A stretch of 64,000 bases of DNA, taken from Chitinophagaceae bacterium 26-R-25. Lineage in GTDB: Bacteria > Bacteroidota > Bacteroidia > Chitinophagales > Chitinophagaceae. Location: assembly GCA_029906195.1 (NCBI GenBank), contig JARWSJ010000003.1:620001-684000 (forward strand). The letters run 5' to 3'. The translations under genes and the position numbers were made by a program. A model generated the notes under the pieces. It had not been told where the DNA came from. It made no database searches and saw only the letters and a list, made by a program, of their open reading frames with translations. Of this stretch, positions 1-10,000 are shown piece after piece (positions within the stretch are counted from its first letter, which is position 1; every line of letters begins with the position of its first letter).

Positions 1-2
1 CA

Positions 3-734
3 ACGAATGGTTATGACGTAATGGGCTTGTATCAAAAGCTTGCTGGCATTGGGCCGCTAACAAATGGTGGCGTTTACAACCAACAATATACAGACGAAGG
101 TATTGCATACAAATCAACATCCGATATCATGTATGGATACAAGTATGACGCTGCGAAAACGGCATCATTGAATCTTCCGTCAAGTGTAAATGGGGGCGCT
201 TTCAAAAATGGCTCAGGAAAATATTTGTTTGTATTGTGGGCGCGAACAACAGTTGATTTATCAGAAGTAGCGAACGCAACATACAGTTTTCCTTCAGGTG
301 TTGTGGGAGCCACGGTTAGCAGAAAAGAATGGAACTATACTGCCACCAATAATGAATCAGCCGTTGCTTCACTAAACGTTCCCCTTACAAGTGCACCTTC
401 TTTCTTTACAGATCTGACCGCATTGCCTCTCATTCCCGGCGATACCAATAACGCTGTGCAGCCTGAAAACTTTTTCGGATGGAGCGTTTATCCAAATCCA
501 GCACGGAACAATTTTACGATAAGTGTTAATCTCAAACAAAGACAAGAGGTTGCTGCAGATATGTATAGCGTTACCGGAGCATTGATACAAACTGTAATTC
601 AGCCGGCATATTATGCAACCGGCGACCACACTTTCAATATAACAGTACCATCACGTTTAGCCGCAGGTAGTTATTTTGTACGGTTAAGAGTAAATGGCAA
701 ACCATATCTTAAACAAATGGTGATAGTAAAATAA
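3..734 (+). CDS. Secreted protein with T9SS type A sorting domain (5' end outside window)
   Basis: The reading frame is open to the left edge, so only the last roughly 240 residues are visible. The last 80 residues form a typical type A C-terminal sorting domain of the type IX secretion system: a VYPNPARN start, a central Y-S-V-T-G-A strand, then an AAGSYFVRL strand, a K-Q-M-V-I-V-K end and the stop. Such domains route a protein across the outer membrane and are cleaved on the surface. The part before it has no motif I recognise; it is rich in Asn, Thr and aromatic residues, as in beta-sandwich surface proteins. A strong hairpin terminator follows. Cargo function is unknown. Confidence 0.85.
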   Translation, partial: TNGYDVMGLYQKLAGIGPLTNGGVYNQQYTDEGIAYKSTSDIMYGYKYDAAKTASLNLPSSVNGGAFKNGSGKYLFVLWARTTVDLSEVANATYSFPSGVVGATVSRKEWNYTATNNESAVASLNVPLTSAPSFFTDLTALPLIPGDTNNAVQPENFFGWSVYPNPARNNFTISVNLKQRQEVAADMYSVTGALIQTVIQPAYYATGDHTFNITVPSRLAAGSYFVRLRVNGKPYLKQMVIVK

Positions 735-760
735 TAACACACCTGTCAATAGAAACCTGG

Positions 761-795
761 TAGCTGGCAACACAAAATTGCCAGCTATTTTTTTT
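761..795. terminator. Rho-independent terminator between convergent genes
   Basis: A perfect 10-bp stem (TAGCTGGCAA with TTGCCAGCTA, 7-nt loop) is followed by eight T on the plus strand. It lies between the stop of the T9SS protein and the stop of the convergent yeiH-like gene. On the minus strand only a short T run follows the stem, so it is mainly a plus-strand terminator. Confidence 0.85.
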
Positions 796-797
796 GT

Positions 798-1742
798 TTA
801 CACAAATTCAACAATTACAAACAAAGACGTTACAGAAATAAACAACCACAATAGAACACCCATCAACAAAGGCTTTGCGCCTACGTACCTTAATGCGTCC
901 TTCGTCAGAGAAGTGCCGATTAAAAACAATGTAAGCACCAAACATCTCTTTGCAAATCCTGAAATATAAAGCGCGGGTTTTTCAAGCAAAGGAAATAGGC
1001 TACTGATGATCATTGCCAACACAAATAATAAAATGAACCAGGGAATATTGATCTTGGCTTGTTTGTTTTTAAAAAGCAATCCTGCGCAGATTGATACTGG
1101 AATGATCCAGAGAGCTCGTTCAAGTTTTACAGCTGTCGCAATTTGCAACGCTTCTTCTCCGTACGCATGCGCTGCTCCAACAACGGAGCTGGTATCATGA
1201 ATAGCAATTGCTGACCACAATCCAAACTGCTGCTGGCTCAAATTAAAATAGTGACCGATAACAGGAAAAATGAAAAGCGCAATCGCATTGAGAATGAAGA
1301 CCGTTCCCAATGAAACAGACATTTCATTTTCGTTTGCCCTGATCACAGGCGACACTGCTGCAATGGCACTTCCTCCGCAAATGGCTGTTCCCGCCGCAAT
1401 GAGCAAAGATGTTTTACGTTGGATAGAAAAATACCTACCCAGCAACAAACCAACAACAAGCGTTACTGAAATAGAGGCAACTGTAAAAAGAAACCCCTGC
1501 CTGCCGGCTTCGAGCGCTTCGTGAATGTTCATGCCAAAACCAAGACCCACCACGGATATTTGCAGAAATAGCTTGATTGCTTTGTGTGTATATTTTTCAA
1601 AAGGATTGCCGGTGAACTGTACCAATAAAAAGCCTGCAAGCAATGCCTCTAACCCGTTAACAAACGGCAAAAGACAAATAGCAGCCACCAGTATAAAAAC
1701 TGTTTTCTTTCCCACACCTTCAGTACTAAAAATGCTTTCCAT
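798..1742 (-). CDS. YeiH family putative sulfate exporter (inner membrane)
   Basis: This 314-residue protein is almost wholly hydrophobic, with about ten membrane segments. It has the hallmarks of the YeiH/UPF0324 family: an early GLGFGMNI segment, a glycine-rich AAGTAICGGSAIAA segment, and IHDTSSVVGAAHAYG in the second half. The family is annotated as putative sulfate exporters, but substrates are poorly established. The longest frame starts at TTG (1763); the ATG at 1742 is preferred because it follows an AAGG and matches usual family length. It lies 67 bp downstream of a LysR-type regulator on the same strand, an association also seen for yeiE-yeiH of enterobacteria, so regulation by that LysR protein is likely. 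Confidence 0.85.
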   Translation of the reverse strand: MESIFSTEGVGKKTVFILVAAICLLPFVNGLEALLAGFLLVQFTGNPFEKYTHKAIKLFLQISVVGLGFGMNIHEALEAGRQGFLFTVASISVTLVVGLLLGRYFSIQRKTSLLIAAGTAICGGSAIAAVSPVIRANENEMSVSLGTVFILNAIALFIFPVIGHYFNLSQQQFGLWSAIAIHDTSSVVGAAHAYGEEALQIATAVKLERALWIIPVSICAGLLFKNKQAKINIPWFILLFVLAMIISSLFPLLEKPALYISGFAKRCLVLTLFLIGTSLTKDALRYVGAKPLLMGVLLWLFISVTSLFVIVEFV

Positions 1743-1809
1743 AACCTTGATTTGTGAAAGCAAATTTGAACAGAATAGGCAAGTGGTGTAAATCGCAAAT
1801 AATTATGCA

Positions 1810-2709
1810 CTATAACTTCTGGTTATAATGCTGCGCCGCAAATCGCATAAAAGTGCTGGCGAGGCCGCTGGGCTTGCCTTGCAGATGCACGAAGTAGAAA
1901 GAACGTGTAATGTCGAAGTCCTCAATATCAATGATCTTAAATTCGCCATTAGCGGCATCATTCGCGATGGCACTGATAGATATGAAGCTGATGCAATTGG
2001 AATATTTCAGGAAAGATTTGATGCTTTCGGTACTGCCGAGATACATTGCAATATGTAGTTGCGACAGTTTGATCTTATGTTTTTGCAACGCGTGTTCCAC
2101 CACCTCCAGTGTGCCGGAACCTCTTTCGCGCAAAACCAAAGGAGTGGTTTGTAATTCGGTGAGCGTGATCACATCTTTTTTCGCCAATTTGCTTTTGGCA
2201 TGTACAACAGCAACCAACTCGTCTTTCAAAAACTGTGTGTACTTAAGCTGTTTGTTTTGTGTGCGTCCTTCAACAATGCCGAGTTCTATTTTTTTATCTA
2301 GCAATGCCGCTTCTATTTTCTCCGTGTTGTTGTTAACCAGGCTCAGCTTGATTTCAGGAAATGATTGATAGAATTTAGCAAGCACCTGCGGCAACACATA
2401 TTGACCAATCGTAGTGCTGGCACCCAGTTCCAGCCTTCCCGAGAATTTTTTCTTGATGACGCTTAAGTCAAAATCTATCTGCTTGTAAACATCAATGATT
2501 TGCTCAGAATAATTCAAAAGAATTTTTCCGGCAGCAGTCAGGCTTATTTTGTTCCCTTTTCTTTCGAACAAACGGATATCGAATTCCGATTCAAGTTCAT
2601 GAATGTTTTTGCTGACCGCCGGCTGCGTGATAAACAATTCCGCAGCGGCTTTTGTAAAACTTAAGTTGGACGCTACTGCATGAAAAACCCTTAATCTGAA
2701 ATCTTGCAT
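1810..2709 (-). CDS. LysR family transcriptional regulator
   Basis: This 299-residue protein has the N-terminal winged helix of the LysR family (FRLRVFHAVASNLSFTKAAAELFITQPAVSKNI at about 4-36), then a periplasmic-binding-protein-like effector domain with LELGASTTIGQYVLPQVLAKF and the hinge-region LVLRERGSGT. The ATG at 2709 (MQDFRLRVF) is chosen over an upstream in-frame start because LysR proteins begin just before this helix. It precedes the yeiH-like exporter and probably controls it, judging by co-orientation and by family precedent (YeiE-YeiH). The effector is unknown. A VOC protein gene ends 25 bp upstream on the same strand. Confidence 0.9.
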   Translation of the reverse strand: MQDFRLRVFHAVASNLSFTKAAAELFITQPAVSKNIHELESEFDIRLFERKGNKISLTAAGKILLNYSEQIIDVYKQIDFDLSVIKKKFSGRLELGASTTIGQYVLPQVLAKFYQSFPEIKLSLVNNNTEKIEAALLDKKIELGIVEGRTQNKQLKYTQFLKDELVAVVHAKSKLAKKDVITLTELQTTPLVLRERGSGTLEVVEHALQKHKIKLSQLHIAMYLGSTESIKSFLKYSNCISFISISAIANDAANGEFKIIDIEDFDITRSFYFVHLQGKPSGLASTFMRFAAQHYNQKL

Positions 2710-2734
2710 GTTTACGATTGTATGCTCAAAAATA

Positions 2735-3106
2735 CTAAACAGAAGTGATCCACCATGTATTCCCAAACGGGTCCTTTACGCCGCAACTTCGTCCGTATGG
2801 TTGATCTTCCGGAGCTCGAAGCGTGGCTGCATTAAAGCTGATTGCCTTTTCATACGTAGCATCTGCATCCTCGACGTACACAAACAGATTTGCGTTTTGT
2901 GTAGGGTATTCATCTGAGCATTCGCCAAACATAATGGTGCTTCCGCCGATATTTATTTCTGCATGCATAATGCTGGCGCCGTCTTCGCGAAGTCTTTCAA
3001 ATGTTTTTTCCGCTTCAAAAACATGTTTGGTGAACTCAATGAATCTGTGTGCATTCTTTAAAATGAGGTAAGGCATTACCGTTTGGTGTCCTTTAGGAAT
3101 ATTCAT
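2735..3106 (-). CDS. VOC family (glyoxalase/bleomycin-resistance fold) protein
   Basis: This 123-residue single-domain protein has two beta-alpha-beta-beta-beta modules of the vicinal oxygen chelate fold: PYLILKNAHRFIEFTKHVFEAEKTFE, then ANLFVYVEDADATYEKAISF and a terminal VKDPFGNTWWITSV. It belongs to the PhnB-like branch. The start at 3106 (MNIPKGHQ) is used; the longer frame adds 27 residues of no family resemblance. It lies between an araC-type gene and the lysR gene, all on the minus strand. The 69-bp gap from the AraC stop suggests one transcript. The substrate cannot be told from sequence. Confidence 0.85.
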   Translation of the reverse strand: MNIPKGHQTVMPYLILKNAHRFIEFTKHVFEAEKTFERLREDGASIMHAEINIGGSTIMFGECSDEYPTQNANLFVYVEDADATYEKAISFNAATLRAPEDQPYGRSCGVKDPFGNTWWITSV

Positions 3107-3174
3107 AGCTGTAATTTTTTGTGTAAACAAAAATAGTGATAGAGGGTCGCAGGAAATTGTACAAACACGACATC

Positions 3175-3981
3175 TTATTGTTTCCATTCTGTTCCTTCTG
3201 CTTCACCAAAAAAATAGCTTCTCGGGTGGTGGCCAGAAAATTCTTTGAAATCGCGAATAAAATGCGACTGGTCATAATAGCCAGCATCGTAAGCAATTTG
3301 TGTAAGCGATAGGCCTTGCTTGCCATAACAGTTTAGCACGTTTTCGAAGCGAGCGATGCGCGAAAAAAGTTTAGGACTAAAACCTGAAAACTGTTTGAAC
3401 TTTCTTTCAAATTGTCTTGCCGACAGGAAACAATCCTTTGCGAGTTGGTCCACGCTTGTCAAACCTTTTTGAGCAATGATATCATTGATGCAATAGAAAA
3501 TAGCCGGCGAAGAAATGCTGCTTTGCCTTACTCTGCCTTCAAGGAAATGCGATAAGATGTTTGCCCTTTGGAAATTATCTTTTGCGTTCATTATGTTTTC
3601 ACACAGGTCGGAGTCTTCGATAACAGCCACATCTTGCCAATCAACAAATGAATTGTTTATTTCCGTGGTGTCGAAACCAAAAAGTTTCGGGATGGCAAAT
3701 GGATAAAGGAATGCACCAAAAATGCCAAAATTCTCACCGATTGAAAAACGTCGGAAAATCTGCGACTGGCCCTGTATGCCAATGATGAAGGACTTTTCGG
3801 TATCTCCCTCTTTTGTTATTTCATCAAAGCGCCCTTTGTAATGAAAGATCAATTCCGGACAACCATTGGCCATTGTTCGATGGGTGTATGGAATATCCTG
3901 GCACGCTTCTCCCTCCAGTGCCCAGAAATATCTCACATATGGGGCAAGCAATGGCGAAGGAGGAAAAGTTTGATAATGCAT
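3175..3981 (-). CDS. AraC family transcriptional regulator
   Basis: This 268-residue protein has a variable N-terminal sensing domain that starts HYQTFPPSPLLAPYVRYFWALEG, of the type common in Bacteroidota AraC proteins. Its C-terminal double helix-turn-helix runs SVDQLAKDCFLSARQFERKFKQFSGFSPKLFSRIARFENVL and LTQIAYDAGYYDQSHFIRDFKEFSGHHPRSYF. The second helix-turn-helix and the GHHP end are canonical. It is divergent from the dinB-family gene, so it may also act there; its downstream neighbour is a VOC protein. The ligand is unknown. Confidence 0.9.
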   Translation of the reverse strand: MHYQTFPPSPLLAPYVRYFWALEGEACQDIPYTHRTMANGCPELIFHYKGRFDEITKEGDTEKSFIIGIQGQSQIFRRFSIGENFGIFGAFLYPFAIPKLFGFDTTEINNSFVDWQDVAVIEDSDLCENIMNAKDNFQRANILSHFLEGRVRQSSISSPAIFYCINDIIAQKGLTSVDQLAKDCFLSARQFERKFKQFSGFSPKLFSRIARFENVLNCYGKQGLSLTQIAYDAGYYDQSHFIRDFKEFSGHHPRSYFFGEAEGTEWKQ

Positions 3982-4115
3982 GCTTCAACTTTGGATAGAT
4001 AAGGTACACTTTTTTCAAGATGATTTCAAAAGCCAGCTTGCTTGTGAATCGATAGAATGTCGCAAACAACCCAGCATTTGTCACATTTACCCTCGGTATT
4101 GTTTTTTAAGCATTT

Positions 4116-4123
4116 TAGTTTTG
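4116..4123 (+). promoter_or_regulatory. Bacteroidota-type -7 element (TAGTTTTG) for dinB-family gene
   Basis: TAGTTTTG matches the TAnnTTTG -7 consensus of the Bacteroidota primary sigma factor. It lies 18 bp before the chosen ATG at 4142, which leaves a very short leader. No well-spaced -33 TTTG is seen. Confidence 0.45.
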
Positions 4124-4141
4124 AGAAACAAAATCAATTAT

Positions 4142-4666
4142 ATGCGACAAGAATTTTTAAAATGGTTAGATGAAACGACTGAAGGCATGTTGGAAGCCAT
4201 TCAGCAATTCTCTCAACAACAATTTAACCAGGTGCCATTTGAGGGCAGCTGGACAGGAGGACAAGTCGCTGAGCATATTTACAGGGCAGAGAAAGGCTGC
4301 GCAAGGATTTGGAGCGGCCGTGTAAGCACAACACAAAGGGCACCGGATGCAAATGTTGATATGATCAGGAATGTTTTTCTGGATTACTCGATAAAATTGA
4401 AGTCTCCCGAATTCATCATTCCTTCCAACGGGCCACATGATAAGGATACAGCATACAATGCATGGAAAACCAACCGTGAAGCAATGCGCAAGGTTGCGGA
4501 AACCATGGATCTAGAAGCTACATACACTGATTTTGCACTGCCAGGCCTTGGCGAGTTGACGGGGCAGGAATGGATAACATTTGTGTATTGCCATTCTACC
4601 AGGCATATAAGACAGTTGCGTCTTATCTACGAAAAACTTGCGGGAACGACTGTTTCTCAGGCATAA
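4142..4666 (+). CDS. DinB family protein
   Basis: This 174-residue protein has the DinB/YfiT four-helix-bundle pattern: QEFLKWLDETTEGMLEAIQQF, then GGQVAEHIYRAEKG with a conserved His in helix 2, and near the end W-I-T-F-V-Y-C-HSTRHIRQLRLI with the paired His of the metal site. Members bind a divalent metal and often act as thiol-dependent transferases or have unknown roles. The ATG at 4142 was chosen over 3980 because the extra 54 residues would overlap the divergent araC start and lack family resemblance. The TAGTTTTG promoter just upstream agrees with this start. Confidence 0.85.
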   Translation: MRQEFLKWLDETTEGMLEAIQQFSQQQFNQVPFEGSWTGGQVAEHIYRAEKGCARIWSGRVSTTQRAPDANVDMIRNVFLDYSIKLKSPEFIIPSNGPHDKDTAYNAWKTNREAMRKVAETMDLEATYTDFALPGLGELTGQEWITFVYCHSTRHIRQLRLIYEKLAGTTVSQA

Positions 4667-4709
4667 ACAATGGTCGTCGATTTTACAAGCCAGGGAAAAT
4701 TAAAAATAA

Positions 4710-4741
4710 TTTGCATATCATAAGCACGCCTATTATATTTG
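4710..4741 (+). promoter_or_regulatory. Full Bacteroidota promoter (TTTG, 20 bp, TATATTTG)
   Basis: TTTG at 4710-4713 and TATATTTG at 4734-4741 are separated by 20 bp. This fits the Bacteroidota consensus of TTTG, 19-21 bp, TAnnTTTG. The expected start of transcription is near 4748, about 22 nt before the SRPBCC gene. It is the best promoter match noted in the window. Confidence 0.7.
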
Positions 4742-4769
4742 TACATATAAAAATTTAAAACAAAATTTT

Positions 4770-5231
4770 ATGTGGACAAAATCACACACCATTGTAACAA
4801 CAAAAGCTACTAAGGAACAGATGTGGAAACTGTTTGAAAATGTAAATGAATGGCCAACCTGGGATAATGGCATAGAAGAAACAAGACTGGAAGGAAAGTT
4901 TGAAGCAGGAAACCAATTTATGTTAAAACCTAAAGGCGGCCCCAGGCTTACAGTGAAATTGACTGAAGCAGTTAAGAACCAGAAGTTCACAGATGTAACC
5001 AGTTTTCCTTTGGCAAAACTTTACGACGAACATATTTTCGAAGAAACACCAGAAGGTTTAAAGGTGACAAACAAACTAACGATGAAAGGGCTGTTGTCAT
5101 TCGTTTGGATCAAACTTGTGGCAGCGAATATGGCGAAATCGTTGCCGCAGGACATGCTGGCCCAAATAGATGCAGCATCTGCACTTCAGAGTGAAAAAGT
5201 AAGCAATGCTATTTCAAGTGATTTAAATTAG
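4770..5231 (+). CDS. SRPBCC (START-like) family protein
   Basis: This 153-residue protein begins KSHTIVTTKATKEQMWKLFENVNEWPTWDNGIEETRLEG, the typical helix-grip start of SRPBCC/polyketide-cyclase proteins. A hydrophobic helix near the C-terminus (KLVAANMAKSLPQDMLAQI) completes the fold. These proteins form a hydrophobic ligand pocket. The gene is followed after 4 bp by a marR-type gene, so the two are co-transcribed from the promoter at 4710-4741. The MarR protein may respond to the same ligand class, which is an inference from the arrangement. The ligand is unknown. Confidence 0.85.
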   Translation: MWTKSHTIVTTKATKEQMWKLFENVNEWPTWDNGIEETRLEGKFEAGNQFMLKPKGGPRLTVKLTEAVKNQKFTDVTSFPLAKLYDEHIFEETPEGLKVTNKLTMKGLLSFVWIKLVAANMAKSLPQDMLAQIDAASALQSEKVSNAISSDLN

Positions 5232-5235
5232 CAAA

Positions 5236-5700
5236 ATGAAATCGAAGGACAACACATTTAGCGTAGAGAAGGCGGAAGAAAGTTCAGGTTTTTTGTTGTG
5301 GCAGGTTACTAATTTGTGGCAGAGGGAAATACGTAAAGCGCTTGAACAATACGACCTGACTCATTCACAGTTTGTGCTATTGGCAAGTACACACTGGCTC
5401 TTACTACACAATAAAGAAGTAACACAGATAGAGCTTTCGGCGCACACAAAGATCGATCCGATGACGACTTCAACGGTGCTAAGAACACTTCAGCAAAAAG
5501 GTTTTGTAGCAAGGGCTGAGCACTCTACCGATACGAGGGCGAAAGTGATTACGCTAACAGCAGAAGGCAAAAAAATCATTAAAAAAGCAGTAGTAACAGT
5601 TGAGAAATTTGACCGGGAATTTTTCTCTCAATTGGGAAATAAGACGGCGGCGTTGAATGGTTTTCTGCAACAGCTGCTTCAACACGGTGAGGGTAAATAA
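5236..5700 (+). CDS. MarR family transcriptional regulator
   Basis: This 154-residue winged-helix protein has the MarR core: LTHSQFVLLASTHWLL, then the recognition region THTKIDPMTTSTVLRTLQQKGFVARAEH-like and the wing STDTRAKVITLTAEGKKII, with the conserved D-x-R-A-K. It starts 4 bp after the SRPBCC stop, so the pair forms an operon in which MarR probably autoregulates. It ends 1 bp before the stop of the convergent VOC gene, with no terminator between them. Confidence 0.9.
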   Translation: MKSKDNTFSVEKAEESSGFLLWQVTNLWQREIRKALEQYDLTHSQFVLLASTHWLLLHNKEVTQIELSAHTKIDPMTTSTVLRTLQQKGFVARAEHSTDTRAKVITLTAEGKKIIKKAVVTVEKFDREFFSQLGNKTAALNGFLQQLLQHGEGK

Positions 5701-5701
5701 C

Positions 5702-6094
5702 CTATGCTTTGATCTCGTAGCCAATTTCCCAATGTAGCCCAAAGGGGTCTGCAATGCGGCCGAGGTGCCAACCGTGCGAATCGCCGACAGGAAATATTTC
5801 AGTGGCGCCGGCTGAAAGCGCGTTCGCGAAAACGGTATCAGGATCACTCACCGTCAAGATCATTCTTACCGTCTTGCCTCCAAGAGGGTGTAGTGTTTTG
5901 ATATTGTGATGGTCATTTAAATCTCCGCTTATCCAAAACTCAGCACCATTGACAGACAGTTTTACCACAAGTCCGTCCGGAGTTTCCAGTCGGTAAGTTT
6001 CCACTGCGTTGAAAGCATTCTTATAAAAGGCAACGGCCTTAACAACGTTTGAAACCGACAACCACGGTGCGATAGATGTTTGTATATCTGCCAT
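5702..6094 (-). CDS. VOC family protein (PhnB-like)
   Basis: This 130-residue protein shows the vicinal oxygen chelate pattern: APWLSVSNVVKAVAFYKNAFNAVETYRLE, then RMILTVSDPDTVFANALSAGATEIFPVGDSHGW, and at the end GRIADPFGLHWEIGYEI. The closing D-P-F-G-x-x-W-E-I is the PhnB-type signature. The ATG at 6094 (MADIQTS) is preferred to a start 10 codons upstream. It lies 17 bp downstream of the marC gene stop on the same strand, so the two are probably co-transcribed. Function is unknown. Confidence 0.85.
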   Translation of the reverse strand: MADIQTSIAPWLSVSNVVKAVAFYKNAFNAVETYRLETPDGLVVKLSVNGAEFWISGDLNDHHNIKTLHPLGGKTVRMILTVSDPDTVFANALSAGATEIFPVGDSHGWHLGRIADPFGLHWEIGYEIKA

Positions 6095-6110
6095 GATGAA
6101 GAAATTTAAG

Positions 6111-6824
6111 TCACGGTTGAGCAATGGATTTCAAAATATATTTCACAAAATCCTCCACTCCGCCAAAAAGAATTTGACCACCAATACACAAAAGAATGAA
6201 CGAAAAGATTTTCATAATTACTTTTCGCATTTGCAGGGAAAGCCTGTTCATTACCATATCTGCAGAACCGTAACAAACGTAAATGGTAAAAGCGATAAGT
6301 ATCACCGCTGTTACAGCGCCTGCGAATTGCAAAAGACTGTTTGCGCTGTTGCCCCTGTGTACCAATGACTCGGCACTTATCGTGAGTGCAACGGAAATAG
6401 TTCCCGGCCCTACTGTAAATGGAAATGTAAAAGGGTAGAACTGTTTGTTCTTGTAAATGTCTGTGGATTGCACATTGGTCAACTGCATTTTTTTGTCGCT
6501 GTCATTAACATCATCATCCTGCTGAAGTGAGCGCCAACCCATTGCCAGAATTACCAGGCCCCCGCACATTTTAATAATTGGAACGGTTATGCCAAACAAT
6601 TTCAACAAATAAATACCAGCCATTAAAATAATGACAAGCATGATGCTTGTATTAAGTGCCACGTGTTTTGCCAATGACCTTCGTTCCTTGCTGGTAGCAC
6701 GCGAAGTAAGGTTGTAAAATAGCACGCCAGAACCAATAGGATTGATCACATGGAAAAGCGCCACGTATGTAAGTGGAATGATCTCAGCAAAAAACGTCAG
6801 TTGATCGATAAAGGTTTGCGACAT
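6111..6824 (-). CDS. MarC family integral membrane protein
   Basis: This 237-residue protein has six predicted membrane segments and the MarC/UPF0056 signatures: FHVINPIGSGVLFYNLT near the N-terminus, AGIYLLKLFGI, GGLVILAMGWRSL, and PFTFPFTVGPGTISVALTI in the middle. A polar loop of about 30 residues (QQDDDVNDSDKK and following) separates the two halves. The family role is unresolved despite its old link with multiple antibiotic resistance. A second, shorter paralogue lies at 11818-12396. The 195-bp gap to the divergent gene at 7020 carries both promoters. Confidence 0.9.
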   Translation of the reverse strand: MSQTFIDQLTFFAEIIPLTYVALFHVINPIGSGVLFYNLTSRATSKERRSLAKHVALNTSIMLVIILMAGIYLLKLFGITVPIIKMCGGLVILAMGWRSLQQDDDVNDSDKKMQLTNVQSTDIYKNKQFYPFTFPFTVGPGTISVALTISAESLVHRGNSANSLLQFAGAVTAVILIAFTIYVCYGSADMVMNRLSLQMRKVIMKIFSFILLCIGGQILFGGVEDFVKYILKSIAQP

Positions 6825-7019
6825 AATATTAAAATAGTAAAAAGAAATGAGGGGGAAAGGATTTGATACCGCTTATTTAAAAGCAATTTACTTTTTTTAG
6901 TATTGGCGACTAGGTGTTTCTACTCAAAGTGCACGAAAAAAGGCGATGAAATGGTGATAAATTTAATTCCGGAAGTATTTTTACTGTCTCACATTTTGTA
7001 AAGATTTCACAAACCCTCT

Positions 7020-10000
7020 ATGAAAAAAATCGTAGTTCTACATTTACCCTTACTGTTTGTTTTGTTCAATCAAACATTTTCCCAGGTATCAACAAATTAT
7101 TTTGCAGCCAATTTGCAAACGAAAGGAGCAGGTGCGGTAACATGTTCCCAACGAAATGGCAAGTTCATTTATGTAGGCGGCGCCTCTTTCAATACTGCGC
7201 AGACTGTCAATATACCGTCCATAATGAAACTCGATACTGCGGGCAACACTATATGGACAATTAGCGCTCCTTACCGGGATGGAGTTATTCAACAGATGGT
7301 CGTTGACGATAGTGGCGTCTATGCACGCACAACAGGAACAAACGAAATATGGAAAGTCGATCTGACTTACGGAAATATTGTATGGAAAAAAAGTGTAGCA
7401 GATGCTATGGTATTGGCATTAGTTGACGATAATAGAATTGCCTATACATACAATTCGGAGAACGGGTACACTTATGAACTTGTTGATAAAGCTACCGGCA
7501 AGACAGTTTTTTCGAAATTGCTTTCCGGGCCGATGCAATACAAGAATAACTATAATTTTTCCTTCGATAAAAGCGGCGCAACTTATGCTACAAAGGGCGA
7601 TAGTATAATTAAATATTCTTCACCTACACTTGAATCTGTGGTATGGTCCGCTAAAGTTAATGGAGGTGTGTGGGCATCGCAACCCCAGCCAGATGGATTG
7701 TATTTTTATGGCATAGGATCATATCCCTTTTGTGGCAAGATTGATGCAAGCAGTGGCAATACTAAATGGTTTACTTATGCAACTGCAGACCTGTACTATA
7801 ACTTTCTTTCAGATTTCGTAAGCGATTTTAAAGTGACCGGTGATTACGTATATATGAGCGGGCAGCATTTCTTTTACGGAAGTGTTTATTCGGCATATCG
7901 AATTTGCAAATTCAATAAGAATACGGGAGAAAAGAAATGGGAAAAATTTTACAACCCCAATTGGGGCGCTATGCCAACAACTAATGGTGGCTATTACGCC
8001 ATAAATTCATTTGATGTTGATAGTGTTGGAAACGTTTATTCATCAGGTTATGAGCAAGGTAATGATTGGCGTTTGGGCAATTGGGGCGTGTGTAAATTTG
8101 ACTCGAACGGAGTCGTGAAATATCATAATCTCATGAATGAAGGCGTTGAAGATAAATCAGGCTCGAGTGCAGGCGTTTACTCCTTCGTTTATGACAATAA
8201 AGTCTTTCATCTGGGCAATGTAAACAGAAACTTTAATTTGTGCGTGACAGATACGTCTGGAACGTTCAAATTGCTCAACCGCAAAAACTACCTGGCAACG
8301 TTCAGGTACCCGACCAGCGTTCTGGACATTGCAAAAATAACGAACGATAAGTATGCAGTATTTAAGCAACTTGGCGACTCCGTTGCGGTTGAACTAAGAA
8401 GCTCACGTACGAGTGGATCAATTTGGGAAAAAAAGTTTGGAAGAGCTTATTTTTTTGAGGCAGATAAAATGTGTATAACGTCGGATAACAAAATCGCATT
8501 TTCAGCCATTGCGCATCCAATGATTTTGACACATGCCTGGAGTGCGGTTCCTGATAGTGTGTTCTTTATTAAGTTGGACACCCTTGGCAATCTTGTGTAT
8601 GACAAAAAAAATGTAACACCGCCAGACAATATTAAAAATTTCAAGCCTATCGGATTGTATGCGTTGAATGATACCAATATTGTATACCAGTTCATGAAGT
8701 CAGTTGACTATTGGCCAAATTACTACGGATTTCATTTTCTTAGAATTCAATCAGCAATTGGATCTGTGACTGATAGGGGGGCGTATATTGGCCCGGGGAC
8801 GGATGCTATTCCTGGAAGACAGTCCCTGTTTTTGCCTTTTAAAGATTCGACATTACGGTTTCGTGCTGACCCCGCCCTTGATATTTATTATGTGTCGCCA
8901 GGTGGAATGTCAAGAACCGAAAGAAGTTATCTCACCAACCTTGGCATCACACCCACCAATCTTGCAAATTGCGACGATTCCACCGTCATAGTTTTGGGAA
9001 AGGGGAACGGGGCAAACTACAGAATCGGTCGTTTTAACGTGCCCGCACGCACTCCTTCATGGGTTAAAGATGAAATGCAGGATTACACGATTGACATGGC
9101 CACCTGTTCTAAAAACTACGTTTATACAACAGGACGAAATAACGCCAACCTGGTCATTAGCAGGATGAATATCAAGGACGGCACTGCGAGCTGGAAAAAA
9201 TTAATAGCGCCAGCTTTAGCGGGGCAATATTACATTCCGCTTGATCAAAAGTTTAATGCGTATAAAAATCAATATACAGTTGTTGGTTATATCGTAGACT
9301 CTTCAAATGCTTCGCTTCCGCAATCGGCATTTTACATAACAGTAGATACTTCCGGCCAGATAATAAACAAATGGGTAAGCGCGGGTGATTATGCGGAAAA
9401 AAATAGTTTAAACGCAGTTGAAATAACCCAGTTTGGGCAAACATTGGTTGTGGGCACCATCAGCAATAACGACTTTGGAAGCGTCAGGTGCGGTATTCTC
9501 ATTGCTACGGACTCTGTTGGATATCCTCCGTCAACATTAAGTATTTCAATGAACCCTGCAACGCCTGTTTGTAATGGAGATACTGTTACGTTAACTGCGA
9601 GCAGCCCGGGTTGTGTGGACTGTAGCTATTTGTGGGAGGCCAATCACGATTCCGCAGGAGCAACGCTTAAGGTTACAGCATCCGGTTCGTATAAAGTGAA
9701 AGCATTTAATAAGATGGGTACAATACAGAATACGCAAACGGTTGTAATAAAGGAAACACCCAATAAGCCAACAATAACAAAGCAGGGAAATATTCTTACG
9801 TCATCCGCTGCTTCCGGTAATCAATGGTTCGTAAACCAGACGATTATTAATGGTGCCACAGGTGTGCAATTCAAGGCAGATACATCGGGGTTGTATGCTG
9901 TTCAGGTAAACGGAGACGGCTGCCTCAGCAAAATGTCGGACACGGTGAGATATGTCGTACCTGTCATTATTGATACGATACCTTCTGTTGCGCCGGATAC